Of a stretch of DNA of 64,000 bases, positions 24,453 through 33,506 are shown piece by piece (the stretch's first letter is position 1; the number at the start of each line of letters is the position of its first letter). This DNA comes from Epilithonimonas zeae. Lineage in GTDB: Bacteria > Bacteroidota > Bacteroidia > Flavobacteriales > Weeksellaceae. A program made the translations under genes and the position numbers. The notes under the pieces were generated by a model. It did no database searches. It had not been told where the DNA came from and worked only from the letters and a program-made list of their open reading frames with translations. The stretch is from contig NZ_FSRK01000002.1 of NCBI RefSeq assembly GCF_900141765.1, forward strand, positions 248,001 to 312,000. Direction: 5' to 3'.

Positions 24453-25652
24453 TTATTTTTTAGAAATTCGATACAATTTACCGCTATCCGTAATTCCGTA
24501 GAGGTTACCATCCATTCCATTCAAAACATCTCGGAATCTTTCTTTTTGATCAAGAAGCAATCGTTCTTCGCCAACCACTTTGTTGTCCTTAATTACGATT
24601 CTGTTAATATGTTCGCCACTTAGACATCCTATAAAAAGATTATTTTTCCATTCCTCGATATTTCCTGTATAAAATGTTACGCCACTTGGCGAAACAACTG
24701 GATCCCAATAATAAACGGGCTGTTCTGTTCCGGCTTTCTGTGTTGTTCCGTTATTGATTTTTTCTCCAGAATATTCAATTCCGTAAGTCACATCGCCCCA
24801 ACCGTAATTTTTTCCAGCTTGAATCAGGTTGATTTCGTCACCGCCTCTTGGTCCCATTTCGATATCCCAAAGCTGACCTTTTTCGTCCAAGGCCAAACCT
24901 TGCGGACTACGGATTCCGTATGCGAAAATCTCAGGTTTGTAACCATCTTTTCCTATGAATGGATTTCCCGCTGCCGGTTGGCCATCTTTGGTAATTTTAA
25001 GGATTTTACCTAAATAATTATCTGTCTTCTGAGCATAAACTCTTGTTTGTTTATCTGATCTTTCGCCTGTGCTGACAAACAGAGTTCCGTCTTTGTCAAA
25101 AACCAATCGGCTACCGTAGTGCTTATCGCCATCGTAAGTTGGTGTTGCTCGGAAAATCACTTTGACATCAGAAATTGTTTTAAGATCAGAAGATAATTTG
25201 CCTTTTCCGACAGCGGTATGATTCCCGCCTTCATAAGGCTCAGAAAAACTGAAATAGATGATATTATTGGTTTTAAAATCTGGATCCAATGCAACGTCCA
25301 ACATTCCGCCCTGTCCTTTAGCATCTACTTTTGGAAAGCCATTGATTTTCGAAACTTGTTTTCCATCTGCCGAAACGACATTCATAAATCCAGTTTTCTC
25401 GGTAATCAAAAATTTGCCGTCAGGTAAATTGATAATTCCCCAAGGTTTTCCGAGAGAAGTATTCAAAACTTCAACATTGTAAGGAGTTGTAGTTTTTACA
25501 GGTGTTATTCTTGTTTGTCCTGCAAATGCAGGTTTGTAATTCGTATTCGCTTTTTCCTCTATAGCAGAGACTTTGCTGGGTTTTCCTTTGCTCTGGCACG
25601 AATAAAATGCACCGATTAATGAAAGGAAAAAAGGGAGTGTGGATTTTAACAT
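24453..25652 (-). CDS. PQQ-dependent aldose sugar dehydrogenase-like lipoprotein
   Basis: A 399-residue six-bladed propeller of the soluble glucose/sorbosone dehydrogenase family. The lipobox is FYSC (Cys at residue 19). Family features are LGKPWGIINLPDGKFLITEK, GGMLDVALDPDF, GKGKLSSDLKTI, YGSRLVFDKDGTLFVSTGER, the PQQ and calcium region AYGIRSPQGLALDE and GPRGGDEINLIQAGKNYGWG, and YYWDPVVSPSGVTFYTG. E. coli Asd/YliI is the closest described relative by memory. It should oxidise sugars in the periplasm. No PQQ synthesis genes are in the window, so the cofactor may be scavenged. It is divergent from the BlaI gene. Confidence 0.9.
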   Translation of the reverse strand: MLKSTLPFFLSLIGAFYSCQSKGKPSKVSAIEEKANTNYKPAFAGQTRITPVKTTTPYNVEVLNTSLGKPWGIINLPDGKFLITEKTGFMNVVSADGKQVSKINGFPKVDAKGQGGMLDVALDPDFKTNNIIYFSFSEPYEGGNHTAVGKGKLSSDLKTISDVKVIFRATPTYDGDKHYGSRLVFDKDGTLFVSTGERSDKQTRVYAQKTDNYLGKILKITKDGQPAAGNPFIGKDGYKPEIFAYGIRSPQGLALDEKGQLWDIEMGPRGGDEINLIQAGKNYGWGDVTYGIEYSGEKINNGTTQKAGTEQPVYYWDPVVSPSGVTFYTGNIEEWKNNLFIGCLSGEHINRIVIKDNKVVGEERLLLDQKERFRDVLNGMDGNLYGITDSGKLYRISKK

Positions 25653-25715
25653 AATATTTATTTTCTGTTTGGAATGGAAAAATAATGCCAGTAAAATTTG
25701 TTAGTTTAATTTTTA

Positions 25716-25733
25716 ATTCTACATTTGTAGAAT
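25716..25733. promoter_or_regulatory. BlaI-type operator overlapping a -7 box
   Basis: ATTCTACATTTGTAGAAT is a palindrome of two perfect 8-base arms around TT, and it contains TACA/TGTA, the half-site pattern known for BlaI/MecI operators. Its centre is the promoter box TACATTTG (TAnnTTTG, 25720-25727). A second TGTAGAAT half-site follows at 25746-25753, exactly 20 bases after the first. Binding would block transcription of the blaI-M56 pair. Confidence 0.65.
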
Positions 25734-25751
25734 AAATTTTATGTTTGTAGA

Positions 25752-26123
25752 ATGAAAGAACAAAAATTGACAGATACAGAAATTGTTTTGATGGAGATTC
25801 TTTGGCAGAAAGGAAAGGTTTTTATGAAAGATATTCTTGAAGAATATACAGAACCAAAACCTGCTGCAACAACCATTGCAACTCTTCTCAAAAGAATGCA
25901 GAACAAAGATTTGATAGGCTATAAAACTTATGGAAATTCGAGAGAATATTTTCCAAAAGTGAAAAAAGAAGATTATTTCCAGGAAGAAATGTCTTCTATG
26001 ATTGACCGTTTTTTTAATAATTCTGTGAGCCAGTTTGCATCATTTTTCACATCAAATGCAAAACTGTCCCAGAAACAATTGAAAGAACTTCGAGACATTA
26101 TTGACAAAGAAATAACAGACTAA
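25752..26123 (+). CDS. BlaI/MecI/CopY-family transcriptional repressor
   Basis: A 123-residue winged-helix repressor: KLTDTETVLMEILW-like start (LTDTEIVLMEILWQKGKVFM), recognition region KPAATTIATLLKRMQNKDLI, and the wing YKTYGNSREYFPKVKKEDYF. The C-terminal dimerisation helices end DIIDKEITD. It represses its own operon until the membrane metalloprotease encoded one base downstream signals. The palindromic operator over the promoter supports autoregulation. Confidence 0.92.
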   Translation: MKEQKLTDTEIVLMEILWQKGKVFMKDILEEYTEPKPAATTIATLLKRMQNKDLIGYKTYGNSREYFPKVKKEDYFQEEMSSMIDRFFNNSVSQFASFFTSNAKLSQKQLKELRDIIDKEITD

Positions 26124-26124
26124 A

Positions 26125-27477
26125 ATGTTAACCATTATTTTCAAAATAATCCTTTGTTCATCGTTACTGATAGCGATTTATTATTTGTTCTTACAAAGAG
26201 AGAAAATGTTCCGCTTCAACAGGTTTTATCTTTTGTTGGCTTTGGTGTTTTCTTATGTAATTCCATTTGTGAAAATCAACCTTCCTGCTGTTTCTCAACA
26301 GAAAAATGAATTGATTTTTGATGAAATCCAAACTCAACAATTGATTCAGACAACAACTCAAGCGACTGATTTTAATTGGATGAGTTTGATTGCCTTGATC
26401 TGTGGATTTGTTTCTATTGTTTTGATAATAAAATCAATCATTTCAATTAGAAAAATTATTACTCTGAAAGGAAAAGAGATTAATTATCAGAATCAGAAAG
26501 TAAAATTATTGGACAAAAATTTGCCGCCATTCAGTTTTTGGAACAAAATCTATCTGAACAAAAGTTACTTCGAAAATCAAACCATTGATAGTAGGATTTT
26601 CCTTCACGAGAAAACACATTTGGTTCAGAAACATTCTCTCGATCTTTTGTTTTTAGAAATTCTAAAAGTTATTTCCTGGTTCAATCCTGCTTTATATTTT
26701 TATAAAAAAGCGATGACAGATAATCACGAGTTTTTGGCGGATGAAAGCATTATTCAACAAAAAAATAATGTGAAAGATTATCAGACATTGATTCTTTCAG
26801 AAATTCTCCAAACGAAAAATTTAAAACTGACACACCAATTCAATTACAATAACACCAAAAAACGATTTATTATGATGACCACAAAAAAGTCAAAATTCGA
26901 AAAAACAAAAAAAATAATCGCGGTTTCTGCTTTTGCGGGATTGAGTCTTTTGTTTGTTCAAAAAGTTTATGCTTCGGAAATTAAAGCTGAAAATCAACTT
27001 AATATGCCGGAATTATCTGTTGAAAGTTCTATAAAATCTGATACGATTCCGCAAAAGACTGAAGGGAAAAATAATGTCAAACTTAAGAATTCAAAAAAAG
27101 TAAAGACACCACCAACTCCAAAGGAATTTAAAGAAAACGAATTGCCAATTCCGCCTCCGCCGCCTCCAGCTAGTAATATTACAGCAGCTCAATATCCGGA
27201 AGGCATTAATTCGCTTCGCAAGAATTTTTCTAATATTTTTGATTCTTCAGGATTTGTGAAAGAGAAAACAACTGTAAAAACGAATGTCTATATTTCTATT
27301 GATGAAAATGGAAAAACAACGGATGTAAGAGCCGATGGACCTAATCCCAAATTCAATGCAGAAGCAGTACGAGCAATGAAACAAGCAACAGAAAATGTAA
27401 CTTGGAAACCAGCAACAGAAAACGAAAAGCCAGCTGCTACAGTTTTTCAGCTTCCTATTACTATGAATTTTCAATAG
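26125..27477 (+). CDS. BlaR1-like M56 metallopeptidase with C-terminal TonB-like domain
   Basis: A 450-residue membrane sensor. Four hydrophobic segments lie in the first half (IIFKIILCSSLLIAIYYLFL, LLLALVFSYVIPFV, SLIALICGFVSIVLIIKSII, and a later one at about residue 267). The zinc protease motif is HEKTHLVQKHSLD with a downstream Glu in DNHEFLADE. A Pro-rich stretch (PIPPPPPPASN) leads to a TonB-C-like domain: NVYISIDENGKTTDVRADGP, then EAVRAMKQATENVTWKPA. There is no penicillin-binding sensor domain, so the inducer is not a beta-lactam bound by this protein. It is likely the anti-repressor for the BlaI gene, with which it overlaps closely. Confidence 0.9.
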   Translation: MLTIIFKIILCSSLLIAIYYLFLQREKMFRFNRFYLLLALVFSYVIPFVKINLPAVSQQKNELIFDEIQTQQLIQTTTQATDFNWMSLIALICGFVSIVLIIKSIISIRKIITLKGKEINYQNQKVKLLDKNLPPFSFWNKIYLNKSYFENQTIDSRIFLHEKTHLVQKHSLDLLFLEILKVISWFNPALYFYKKAMTDNHEFLADESIIQQKNNVKDYQTLILSEILQTKNLKLTHQFNYNNTKKRFIMMTTKKSKFEKTKKIIAVSAFAGLSLLFVQKVYASEIKAENQLNMPELSVESSIKSDTIPQKTEGKNNVKLKNSKKVKTPPTPKEFKENELPIPPPPPPASNITAAQYPEGINSLRKNFSNIFDSSGFVKEKTTVKTNVYISIDENGKTTDVRADGPNPKFNAEAVRAMKQATENVTWKPATENEKPAATVFQLPITMNFQ

Positions 27478-27498
27478 AATATTTTTATCATCAAGATC

Positions 27499-27523
27499 AA
27501 ACGTTTCGCATTCCGAAACGTTT
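27499..27523 (+). terminator. Terminator of the blaI-M56 operon
   Basis: AAACGTTTCG, five bases, CGAAACGTTT, then TTTT. It directly precedes the uvrB promoter. Confidence 0.75.
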
Positions 27524-27533
27524 TTTTATTTCG

Positions 27534-27541
27534 TATTTTTG
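27534..27541 (+). promoter_or_regulatory. -7 element four bases before uvrB
   Basis: TATTTTTG matches TAnnTTTG and is separated from the uvrB ATG by TTCA only. Confidence 0.5.
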
Positions 27542-27545
27542 TTCA

Positions 27546-29537
27546 ATGCAATTCAAACTTCAATCAGAATATCAACCTACTGGAGACCAGCCTCAAGCGA
27601 TTGAGAAACTGGTAGAAGGGATTAATATTGGCGAAAAATATCAAACCCTTCTCGGAGTTACCGGTTCCGGAAAAACGTTTACCGTTGCCAATGTGGTTGC
27701 CAATGTCCAGCGACCAACAATTGTGATGGCGCATAACAAAACTTTGGCGGCACAGCTTTTTATGGAATTCAAAGAGTTTTTTCCGGATAATGCGGTGGAA
27801 TATTTTGTAAGTTACTACGACTATTATCAGCCGGAAGCATTCATTGCATCAACCAATACTTATATTGAGAAAGACTTGAGCATCAATGAAGAAGTTGAAA
27901 AACTGAGACTTTCTGCCATTGCAAGTTTACTTTCCGGGCGACGAGATGTTTTGATTGTGGCTTCGGTTTCCTGTATTTATGGTGTTGGAAATCCGAGTGA
28001 ATTCCATAAATCCTTAATCACAATTGAGAAAAACGAAAAATTATCCCGCACAAGATTACTTCATCAATTGGTTAGTGCATTGTATTCCAGAGCACTTAAT
28101 GAATTTCAGAGAGGTACATTCCGTGTAAAAGGCGATGTGATTGATATTTATCCGGCTTATGCTGATACAGCGATTAGGATTCAGTTTTTTGGAGATGATG
28201 TGGAAAAAATTCAAAGTTTTGATCCAGTTTCCGGAAATGTGATTTCGAATTTTGATTTGATTAATATTTATCCGGCTAATCTTTTCGTAACGACACCTGA
28301 AACGATGCAAAGTGCCATCAAACAGATTCAGGATGATATGGTAAAGCAGGTTGATTTCTTCCGGGAAATCGAAAAACCTTTGGAAGCCAAACGTTTGGAA
28401 GAAAGAACGGAATTAGATTTGGAAATGATTCGTGAACTTGGTTATTGTTCAGGAATTGAGAATTATTCTCGTTATATGGACGGAAGAATTCCGGGCTCCA
28501 GGCCTTTCTGTTTGCTGGATTATTTTCCTAAGGATTTCCTGATGGTGATTGATGAAAGTCACGTAACTGTTCCTCAGGTTCACGCGATGTACGGCGGTGA
28601 CCGAAGCCGAAAAGAAGTTTTGGTGGAACACGGATTCCGTTTGCCTGCTGCGATGGACAACAGACCTTTGAAGTTTAATGAGTTTGAAGATATGCAGAAT
28701 CAGGTGATCTATGTATCGGCAACACCTGCAGATTACGAATTGGAAAAATCTGGTGGAACTTACATTGAGCAAATCATTCGTCCAACGGGACTTTTGGATC
28801 CAATTATAGAAGTTCGTCCAACGATGAATCAGATTGATGATTTAATTGAAGAAATTCACAAAAGAGTGGAACTGGACGAAAGAGTTTTGGTAACGACATT
28901 AACAAAAAAAATGGCGGAAGAACTGACCAAATATTTTACAAAAGTCGGAATCCGAACACGATATATCCATTCTGATGTAGAGACTTTGGAAAGAATCCAG
29001 ATTATGCAGGATTTGCGTTTAGGATTATTCGATGTTTTGGTTGGGGTTAACCTATTAAGAGAAGGGTTAGATTTACCGGAAGTGTCATTAGTTGCGATTC
29101 TAGATGCGGATAAGGAAGGAATGTTGCGTTCTCGCCGTTCGATGATTCAGACAGTTGGTAGAGCAGCTAGAAACCTGAATGGTAGAGCAATAATGTATGC
29201 TGATAAAATGACAAAATCTATGCAGGCTACGATTGATGAGACCAACTATCGTCGTGAAAAGCAGATGAAATATAATGCTGATAATGGTAAAGTTCCTCAA
29301 GCATTGAATAAAAAAATCAGTGAAAATCTAGTTGGTAGAAGCAAAGATTTCCCGGATGAAAAATATACGCACAAAGAAATTTTAAGAGAAGTTGCTGAAA
29401 CTAAAGCCAGTTATGGAAGTGAGGATATCGAGAAAATCGTGGCTCAAAAGCAGAAAGAAATGGAAGCAGCAGCGAAAAATCTTGACTTTATAAAAGCGGC
29501 GAAACTGAGAGATGAGATTGCAGCTCTGAAAGCTTAA
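27546..29537 (+). CDS. uvrB: Excinuclease ABC subunit B
   Basis: A 663-residue UvrB. It starts MQFKLQSEYQPTGDQPQAI; a longer in-frame extension upstream runs through the M56 tail and the terminator and is not real. Walker A is GVTGSGKTFTVANV, the beta-hairpin is near YYDYYQPEAFIASTNTYIEK, helicase motifs include VIDESHVTVPQVHAMYGGD and QTVGRAARNLNGRAIMYAD, and the C-terminal UVR helix is EAAAKNLDFIKAAKLRDEIA. It loads onto damaged DNA with UvrA and recruits UvrC. The stop overlaps the 3' end of the convergent LPS-kinase gene by four bases. Confidence 0.97.
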   Translation: MQFKLQSEYQPTGDQPQAIEKLVEGINIGEKYQTLLGVTGSGKTFTVANVVANVQRPTIVMAHNKTLAAQLFMEFKEFFPDNAVEYFVSYYDYYQPEAFIASTNTYIEKDLSINEEVEKLRLSAIASLLSGRRDVLIVASVSCIYGVGNPSEFHKSLITIEKNEKLSRTRLLHQLVSALYSRALNEFQRGTFRVKGDVIDIYPAYADTAIRIQFFGDDVEKIQSFDPVSGNVISNFDLINIYPANLFVTTPETMQSAIKQIQDDMVKQVDFFREIEKPLEAKRLEERTELDLEMIRELGYCSGIENYSRYMDGRIPGSRPFCLLDYFPKDFLMVIDESHVTVPQVHAMYGGDRSRKEVLVEHGFRLPAAMDNRPLKFNEFEDMQNQVIYVSATPADYELEKSGGTYIEQIIRPTGLLDPIIEVRPTMNQIDDLIEEIHKRVELDERVLVTTLTKKMAEELTKYFTKVGIRTRYIHSDVETLERIQIMQDLRLGLFDVLVGVNLLREGLDLPEVSLVAILDADKEGMLRSRRSMIQTVGRAARNLNGRAIMYADKMTKSMQATIDETNYRREKQMKYNADNGKVPQALNKKISENLVGRSKDFPDEKYTHKEILREVAETKASYGSEDIEKIVAQKQKEMEAAAKNLDFIKAAKLRDEIAALKA

Positions 29538-30298
29538 TGCTTGGGAAGAAAATATTTATAAAACTTCAGTATTTTCTTTACCTTACGTTTAAATGCTTTT
29601 TTATTAGTAAAATCGACGATCTTATTTAGACAAAACTCAGGAGAATTCCCCGATAATCTGGCGTATTCTGCACTAATTATTTTGATGGTTTCAAGATCGT
29701 TGGTCAACCTCTCAAAGTTGATTAATCTTTTGTCAATATCGATACTTTCATAAAAATTCATTCTATTCAGATCGACTAAAAAAAACTGAAAATTTTCACC
29801 TGTTTTCTTGATCAAAAAATTTCCGGAGGCGTTATCAATAAAAATAATTCCATTTTCGTGCAACTGGAAAATGAGATTGGTATAGGCTTTAATAATTTTC
29901 TCTCTGTCTGTAAAATCATCATTATGAAGAACATCACTTAAAGTAAAAACATCTTCAAGTTGTTCACTCACATAATAGCTGGATGTTACACCAATCCAAT
30001 CGTGATTTTCTATAAAAGCTACAGGTTTTGGTGTGAAAAAACCCTTATCCAAAAGCATTTGTGCATACTCATAAGAACGTCTCGACTTTGATTTTCGATA
30101 ATATTTGTAAACGTGACGATTGATGATGTTGTGCTGTTTGAAAGATTTGAAATTGAACTTTAAATCATTAACAATGAAAAATTTAACAACATTTCTATTT
30201 CCGTGACCAACGACAGTTCCTTCATTTTTAAAATTCTTTAAAATGTTCAGAATGTCGTTTTTGTATTGAGAATAAGCCTCGGAAAGTACAAAGTTCAT
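29534..30298 (-). CDS. Lipopolysaccharide kinase (InaA/WaaP-like)
   Basis: A 254-residue protein with a kinase-like fold: GHGNRNVVKFFIVNDLKFNF covers the glycine loop and Lys, and the catalytic region is LHENGIIFIDNASGNFLI with DLNRM as the metal-binding motif. It lacks membrane helices. The WaaP/Kdo-kinase-like family phosphorylates core sugars of LPS. Its gene lies 18 bases downstream of a heptosyltransferase-like gene, which supports a role in surface glycolipid assembly. The substrate is inferred only. Confidence 0.82.
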   Translation of the reverse strand: MNFVLSEAYSQYKNDILNILKNFKNEGTVVGHGNRNVVKFFIVNDLKFNFKSFKQHNIINRHVYKYYRKSKSRRSYEYAQMLLDKGFFTPKPVAFIENHDWIGVTSSYYVSEQLEDVFTLSDVLHNDDFTDREKIIKAYTNLIFQLHENGIIFIDNASGNFLIKKTGENFQFFLVDLNRMNFYESIDIDKRLINFERLTNDLETIKIISAEYARLSGNSPEFCLNKIVDFTNKKAFKRKVKKILKFYKYFLPKH

Positions 30299-30316
30299 AG
30301 CAGTTTGGTTATAATA

Positions 30317-31348
30317 TTATAAAGACGTTTTGATGAGGTCTATTACTTTATCCAAATCCAAATTATTTGTATTGATAGAGAAACTTTTGTCGTTATAAGG
30401 TTTGTACATCGTCTCATCTGTCACTTTGAAAAGCCCGATTGTAGGTACATTTACCGAGCTTGCAAGATGCATGACGCCATTATCAGCGGCAATAAAAAGT
30501 GCACAGTTGGCCAAAAATCCACCCATTTCCCGGATGTCTGTACTGTAGAAATTCGGAATTTTAAAATTCAGTTTTGAAATGTTTTCCACAGGCAACAATT
30601 CGATGATATTGTAATCTGGAAATGTAGATTTTAATTTGTCATAGAAGGCTTCCCACCAATCTTCAGAATAAATTTTTGCGCCCGTTGCGTTGGTGAATAA
30701 GCAAATGGTTTTCTTATCGTTCTGTACTATTTTCAGCAGATTTTCTTTTCCAGTTTCAAGTTCTTCTTTATCTAAAATAAGTTTGAGCGAAGGAAGCTCA
30801 GAAGTGTTTTCTGGATAGCCTAATTCCGTTAAGAATTTTCTGAGATTGTAAATCGTTTTCTTAGCATCGTGGTTATAATCCTGATATTTTGAATTAAGTT
30901 CTTCATCGTGATCGCCGAAAAATTTGAAAGTAGAATTGGTCGCAAGAATAGATAATCTACCGGAAGATGAACCTGGATTTGAGTTGATTGCCAAGTCATA
31001 TTTTCGAAACTTTAGCTGAAACCAACCTTTGATATATTTCCCCAAGTTGCTGAAAGGCTTTTTAGGAAGCTGAATATATCTGTCAATATTTTCGTAATTT
31101 TTATAGATAATCGGTGTTACGCCACCTTTAACAAACAAATCAATCTTACTGTCAGGAAAGGTTTTGATAACTTCTTGAACAAGAGGAGTCAATAATAGTA
31201 AATTTCCTAATCTGTGATTGGGTCTTGAGATCAGAATTCTCTTGATTTTTATATTTTGATTGTTTTTAATATCTGCATTAGATTTACCAATATTCTTGGT
31301 AAGACCTCGCATTAGAGATCTCCGAAGTGCATTTATTTTTTTCTTCAT
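30317..31348 (-). CDS. Glycosyltransferase family 9 (heptosyltransferase-like)
   Basis: A 343-residue GT-B enzyme: ILISRPNHRLGNLLLLTPLV is the N-terminal Rossmann start typical of GT9, DSKIDLFVKGGVTPIIYKNY follows, and the donor site includes ICLFTNATGAKIYSEDWWEA and LFIAADNGVMHLASSVNVPT. Family members add heptose or similar sugars to LPS core or O-antigen. It is upstream of the kinase-like gene on the same strand and likely works with it on surface lipopolysaccharide. Confidence 0.88.
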   Translation of the reverse strand: MKKKINALRRSLMRGLTKNIGKSNADIKNNQNIKIKRILISRPNHRLGNLLLLTPLVQEVIKTFPDSKIDLFVKGGVTPIIYKNYENIDRYIQLPKKPFSNLGKYIKGWFQLKFRKYDLAINSNPGSSSGRLSILATNSTFKFFGDHDEELNSKYQDYNHDAKKTIYNLRKFLTELGYPENTSELPSLKLILDKEELETGKENLLKIVQNDKKTICLFTNATGAKIYSEDWWEAFYDKLKSTFPDYNIIELLPVENISKLNFKIPNFYSTDIREMGGFLANCALFIAADNGVMHLASSVNVPTIGLFKVTDETMYKPYNDKSFSINTNNLDLDKVIDLIKTSL

Positions 31349-31372
31349 AATAATGCAAATTTACCGAAAAAA

Positions 31373-31594
31373 TTAATGTCTCAGAGGTTTTAGCAAATCC
31401 ATTAATCCATTGAGTTTGATCTCGTAGATTGTGGAAAGTTGCATTCCTAACTTTCCTTTTGGGAAGCCCCCGTTTCTGATAAACCATTCAAGGTAAGAGA
31501 TTGGTAAATCGGCTAAAATTGTTTCTTTATATTTTCCAAAAGGCATTCTGACTTCACAGATTTCTTTCAGGATATTCGGATTGATGCCATCCAT
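31373..31594 (-). CDS. DUF3820 small protein
   Basis: A 73-residue protein with the DUF3820 pattern MPFGKYKETILADLPISYLE followed by WFIRNGGFPKGKLGMQLSTI. The family sits next to or inside exonuclease-like proteins elsewhere and may bind nucleic acid, but no function is established. It is two bases after the AI-2E-type permease gene and 24 bases before the GT9 gene, so it is part of a five- to six-gene minus-strand run. Confidence 0.85.
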   Translation of the reverse strand: MDGINPNILKEICEVRMPFGKYKETILADLPISYLEWFIRNGGFPKGKLGMQLSTIYEIKLNGLMDLLKPLRH

Positions 31595-31596
31595 TT

Positions 31597-32685
31597 TTAT
31601 ATGATTAAGTCGGTTTTATTTTCCAGTTCAATATCTTGATTCGGAAGTTCCAACTGTGTAGTATCGTCTTCTGAAAATTCGTCTCTATAAACCTGAATTA
31701 GCATTACAGTAATTGACATCAGAATCGGACCAAAGATCAATCCCATGAAACCAAAAATATTCATCCCGAGAATAATCCCGAAAACAGTCACTAATGGATG
31801 GATATCTTCTAATCTTTTCAGTAATGTGAATCGCAGAAGATTATCCGTTAAACCAACTACTACCAATCCGTAAATCAAAATCCCAACGCCAGGACCAGTT
31901 TGTCCTTCAGCAATCATAAAAATCCCAACCGGAACATAAACAATTGCTGCACCTACAACTGGTAACATAGACGCAACTGCGGTTAAAGCAAATAAGAGCA
32001 TTGGACTTGGGCATCCGAAAATCCAATAACCAATCAAGGCAACAACGCCTTGTCCTAATGCCACGACTGGAATTCCGATCGCGTTTGCCATTACGAGTTT
32101 TATGAATTTGTCTCCTAAAAGCTGTATGTTTTTTCTTTTAAAAGGCATTGCTTTGGCTACAATTCTTTCAAATAATCTGGCTTTTACAAACATAAAATAC
32201 AGAATGAAATACATTGATGTAATTACTGTGAAAGTGTTCACAGTGGTATTCAAAGCTTTCGTAGAAAGTGTTCCTGCAAAATTGGTCACTTTTGTAATAT
32301 TCTCTTTGCTCAAGATATCAAATCCTACTTTCTGATAAACAAACTGGTGAATCTTCTCCAGGAAAATATTGAACTTTTCCATATAAACCTGCGCATTCCC
32401 GGCTTTTGCAACCAACATATCTACAATAAAGTAAACCGGAAGAATCAGAATAATCAAAGATGCTAACATCAGAACTGTAGCCGATAGCCACGGTTTCCAG
32501 TTTTTTTCTTCAATCAGATAATAATTATATTTCCTACAAACAATATAAAGTGTAATTGCTCCCAGAACTGCAGGAATGAACAATGCCAGATTCCAGCAAA
32601 TTAACCCAACTAAAACACATATAACAAGAATTAATGCAATCTGTTTGAAAACAACAGAATCTATTGGTTTACCGGAATCTGACAT
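31597..32685 (-). CDS. AI-2E family transporter (PerM-like permease)
   Basis: A 362-residue membrane protein with seven to eight hydrophobic helices in the usual arrangement: a pair at the N-terminus, a short TM followed by the long VYMEKFNIFLEKIHQFVYQ loop, and the C-terminal helix bundle with GVVALIGYWIFGCPSPMLL, MLPVVGAAIVYVPVGIFMI and FGIILGMNIFGFMGLIFGPI. The C-terminal tail is acidic and cytoplasmic. The family exports or transports diverse compounds, including Na+/H+ in some members; the substrate here is unknown. Confidence 0.9.
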   Translation of the reverse strand: MSDSGKPIDSVVFKQIALILVICVLVGLICWNLALFIPAVLGAITLYIVCRKYNYYLIEEKNWKPWLSATVLMLASLIILILPVYFIVDMLVAKAGNAQVYMEKFNIFLEKIHQFVYQKVGFDILSKENITKVTNFAGTLSTKALNTTVNTFTVITSMYFILYFMFVKARLFERIVAKAMPFKRKNIQLLGDKFIKLVMANAIGIPVVALGQGVVALIGYWIFGCPSPMLLFALTAVASMLPVVGAAIVYVPVGIFMIAEGQTGPGVGILIYGLVVVGLTDNLLRFTLLKRLEDIHPLVTVFGIILGMNIFGFMGLIFGPILMSITVMLIQVYRDEFSEDDTTQLELPNQDIELENKTDLII

Positions 32686-32698
32686 AGTTTATTTGAAT

Positions 32699-33436
32699 TT
32701 ATTTGTATTGTTCTATTTGTCTTGGTGTTCCGCAGTATGCACAGTAAGTAGAATACATTGCAATGTATGCAAATGGAATCGTTAGATAAATCCCAACACA
32801 ACATAGCACAACTCCGGCAATACTGATAAGACCAGCCAATAATGCGGTAAGTAAAATCGTGCCATAATTATTTTGAACAATATCAAAAGACTTCTTCAAA
32901 GCATCAAAAGCACTTGCCTTTTCAAAAATTAAAATTGGATAGCCAAGGAAAAAGAAAGGCATTACAAAAACCGCCGGCAAAACGCACATAAAAAGTAGAA
33001 TTGTAAGAGCAATCTGAGTAATTAAAGCGTAAATGAAAATATTAATAAAGTTCTGTCTGTATGCAAAAAAGATATCAGAAATTACAATTGGTTGTTTGAA
33101 ATTGGACTTGTTAGCCACATAAATCAAACTTACCAATACAGGTGTTAGAAGAAGTGTTACCAAAAAACTTGCACCAGTATAAGCTGCAAAACCTGGTGCT
33201 GCAATCATATCTGCATAACCAAAATTACCATTACTTTCTCTTGCTTGTTCAATTAAAAGTTGAGTGTCAAATCCGGTTAACATTTGAACAAGAAGACTTA
33301 GTAAAAAATAAATAACAACTGCCAAAAAGCAATATAGAAACGTATTTTTAAAAATTTCTAAAGCGTGAGAGATGATGCTTCCTGCCTCTCTTTCCGGCAC
33401 AGGCACAGAAGAATTGAATTCATTAAAATTGTCCAT
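32699..33436 (-). CDS. Multi-pass membrane protein, YciC-like
   Basis: A 245-residue integral membrane protein with about six hydrophobic segments (FLYCFLAVVIYFLLSLLVQM, FLVTLLLTPVLVSLIYV, FINIFIYALITQIALTILLF, VLPAVFVMPFFFLGYPILIF, ILLTALLAGLISIAGVVLCC, IYLTIPFAYIAMYSTYCAY). The layout and a late FEKASAFDALKKSFDIVQ segment recall the YciC/DUF975 type. Function is unknown. The next upstream gene encodes a paralogue with the matching segment FFDAFKLSFQVFNKNALLMI. Confidence 0.72.
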   Translation of the reverse strand: MDNFNEFNSSVPVPEREAGSIISHALEIFKNTFLYCFLAVVIYFLLSLLVQMLTGFDTQLLIEQARESNGNFGYADMIAAPGFAAYTGASFLVTLLLTPVLVSLIYVANKSNFKQPIVISDIFFAYRQNFINIFIYALITQIALTILLFMCVLPAVFVMPFFFLGYPILIFEKASAFDALKKSFDIVQNNYGTILLTALLAGLISIAGVVLCCVGIYLTIPFAYIAMYSTYCAYCGTPRQIEQYK

Positions 33437-33506
33437 TAAGTTTGTTTTTATAGTTGATTATCAAATCTACACAAAAAATCTCTTAATAGAATTAACAAAA
33501 CAACAA

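Noticed and set aside
26125-27477. Beta-lactam resistance operon (blaR1-blaI)
   Set aside because: The M56 protein lacks a penicillin-binding sensor domain and no beta-lactamase gene is nearby.
27402-27545. Longer in-frame start for uvrB
   Set aside because: It runs through the M56 gene's tail and a terminator; UvrB proteins begin at the chosen ATG.
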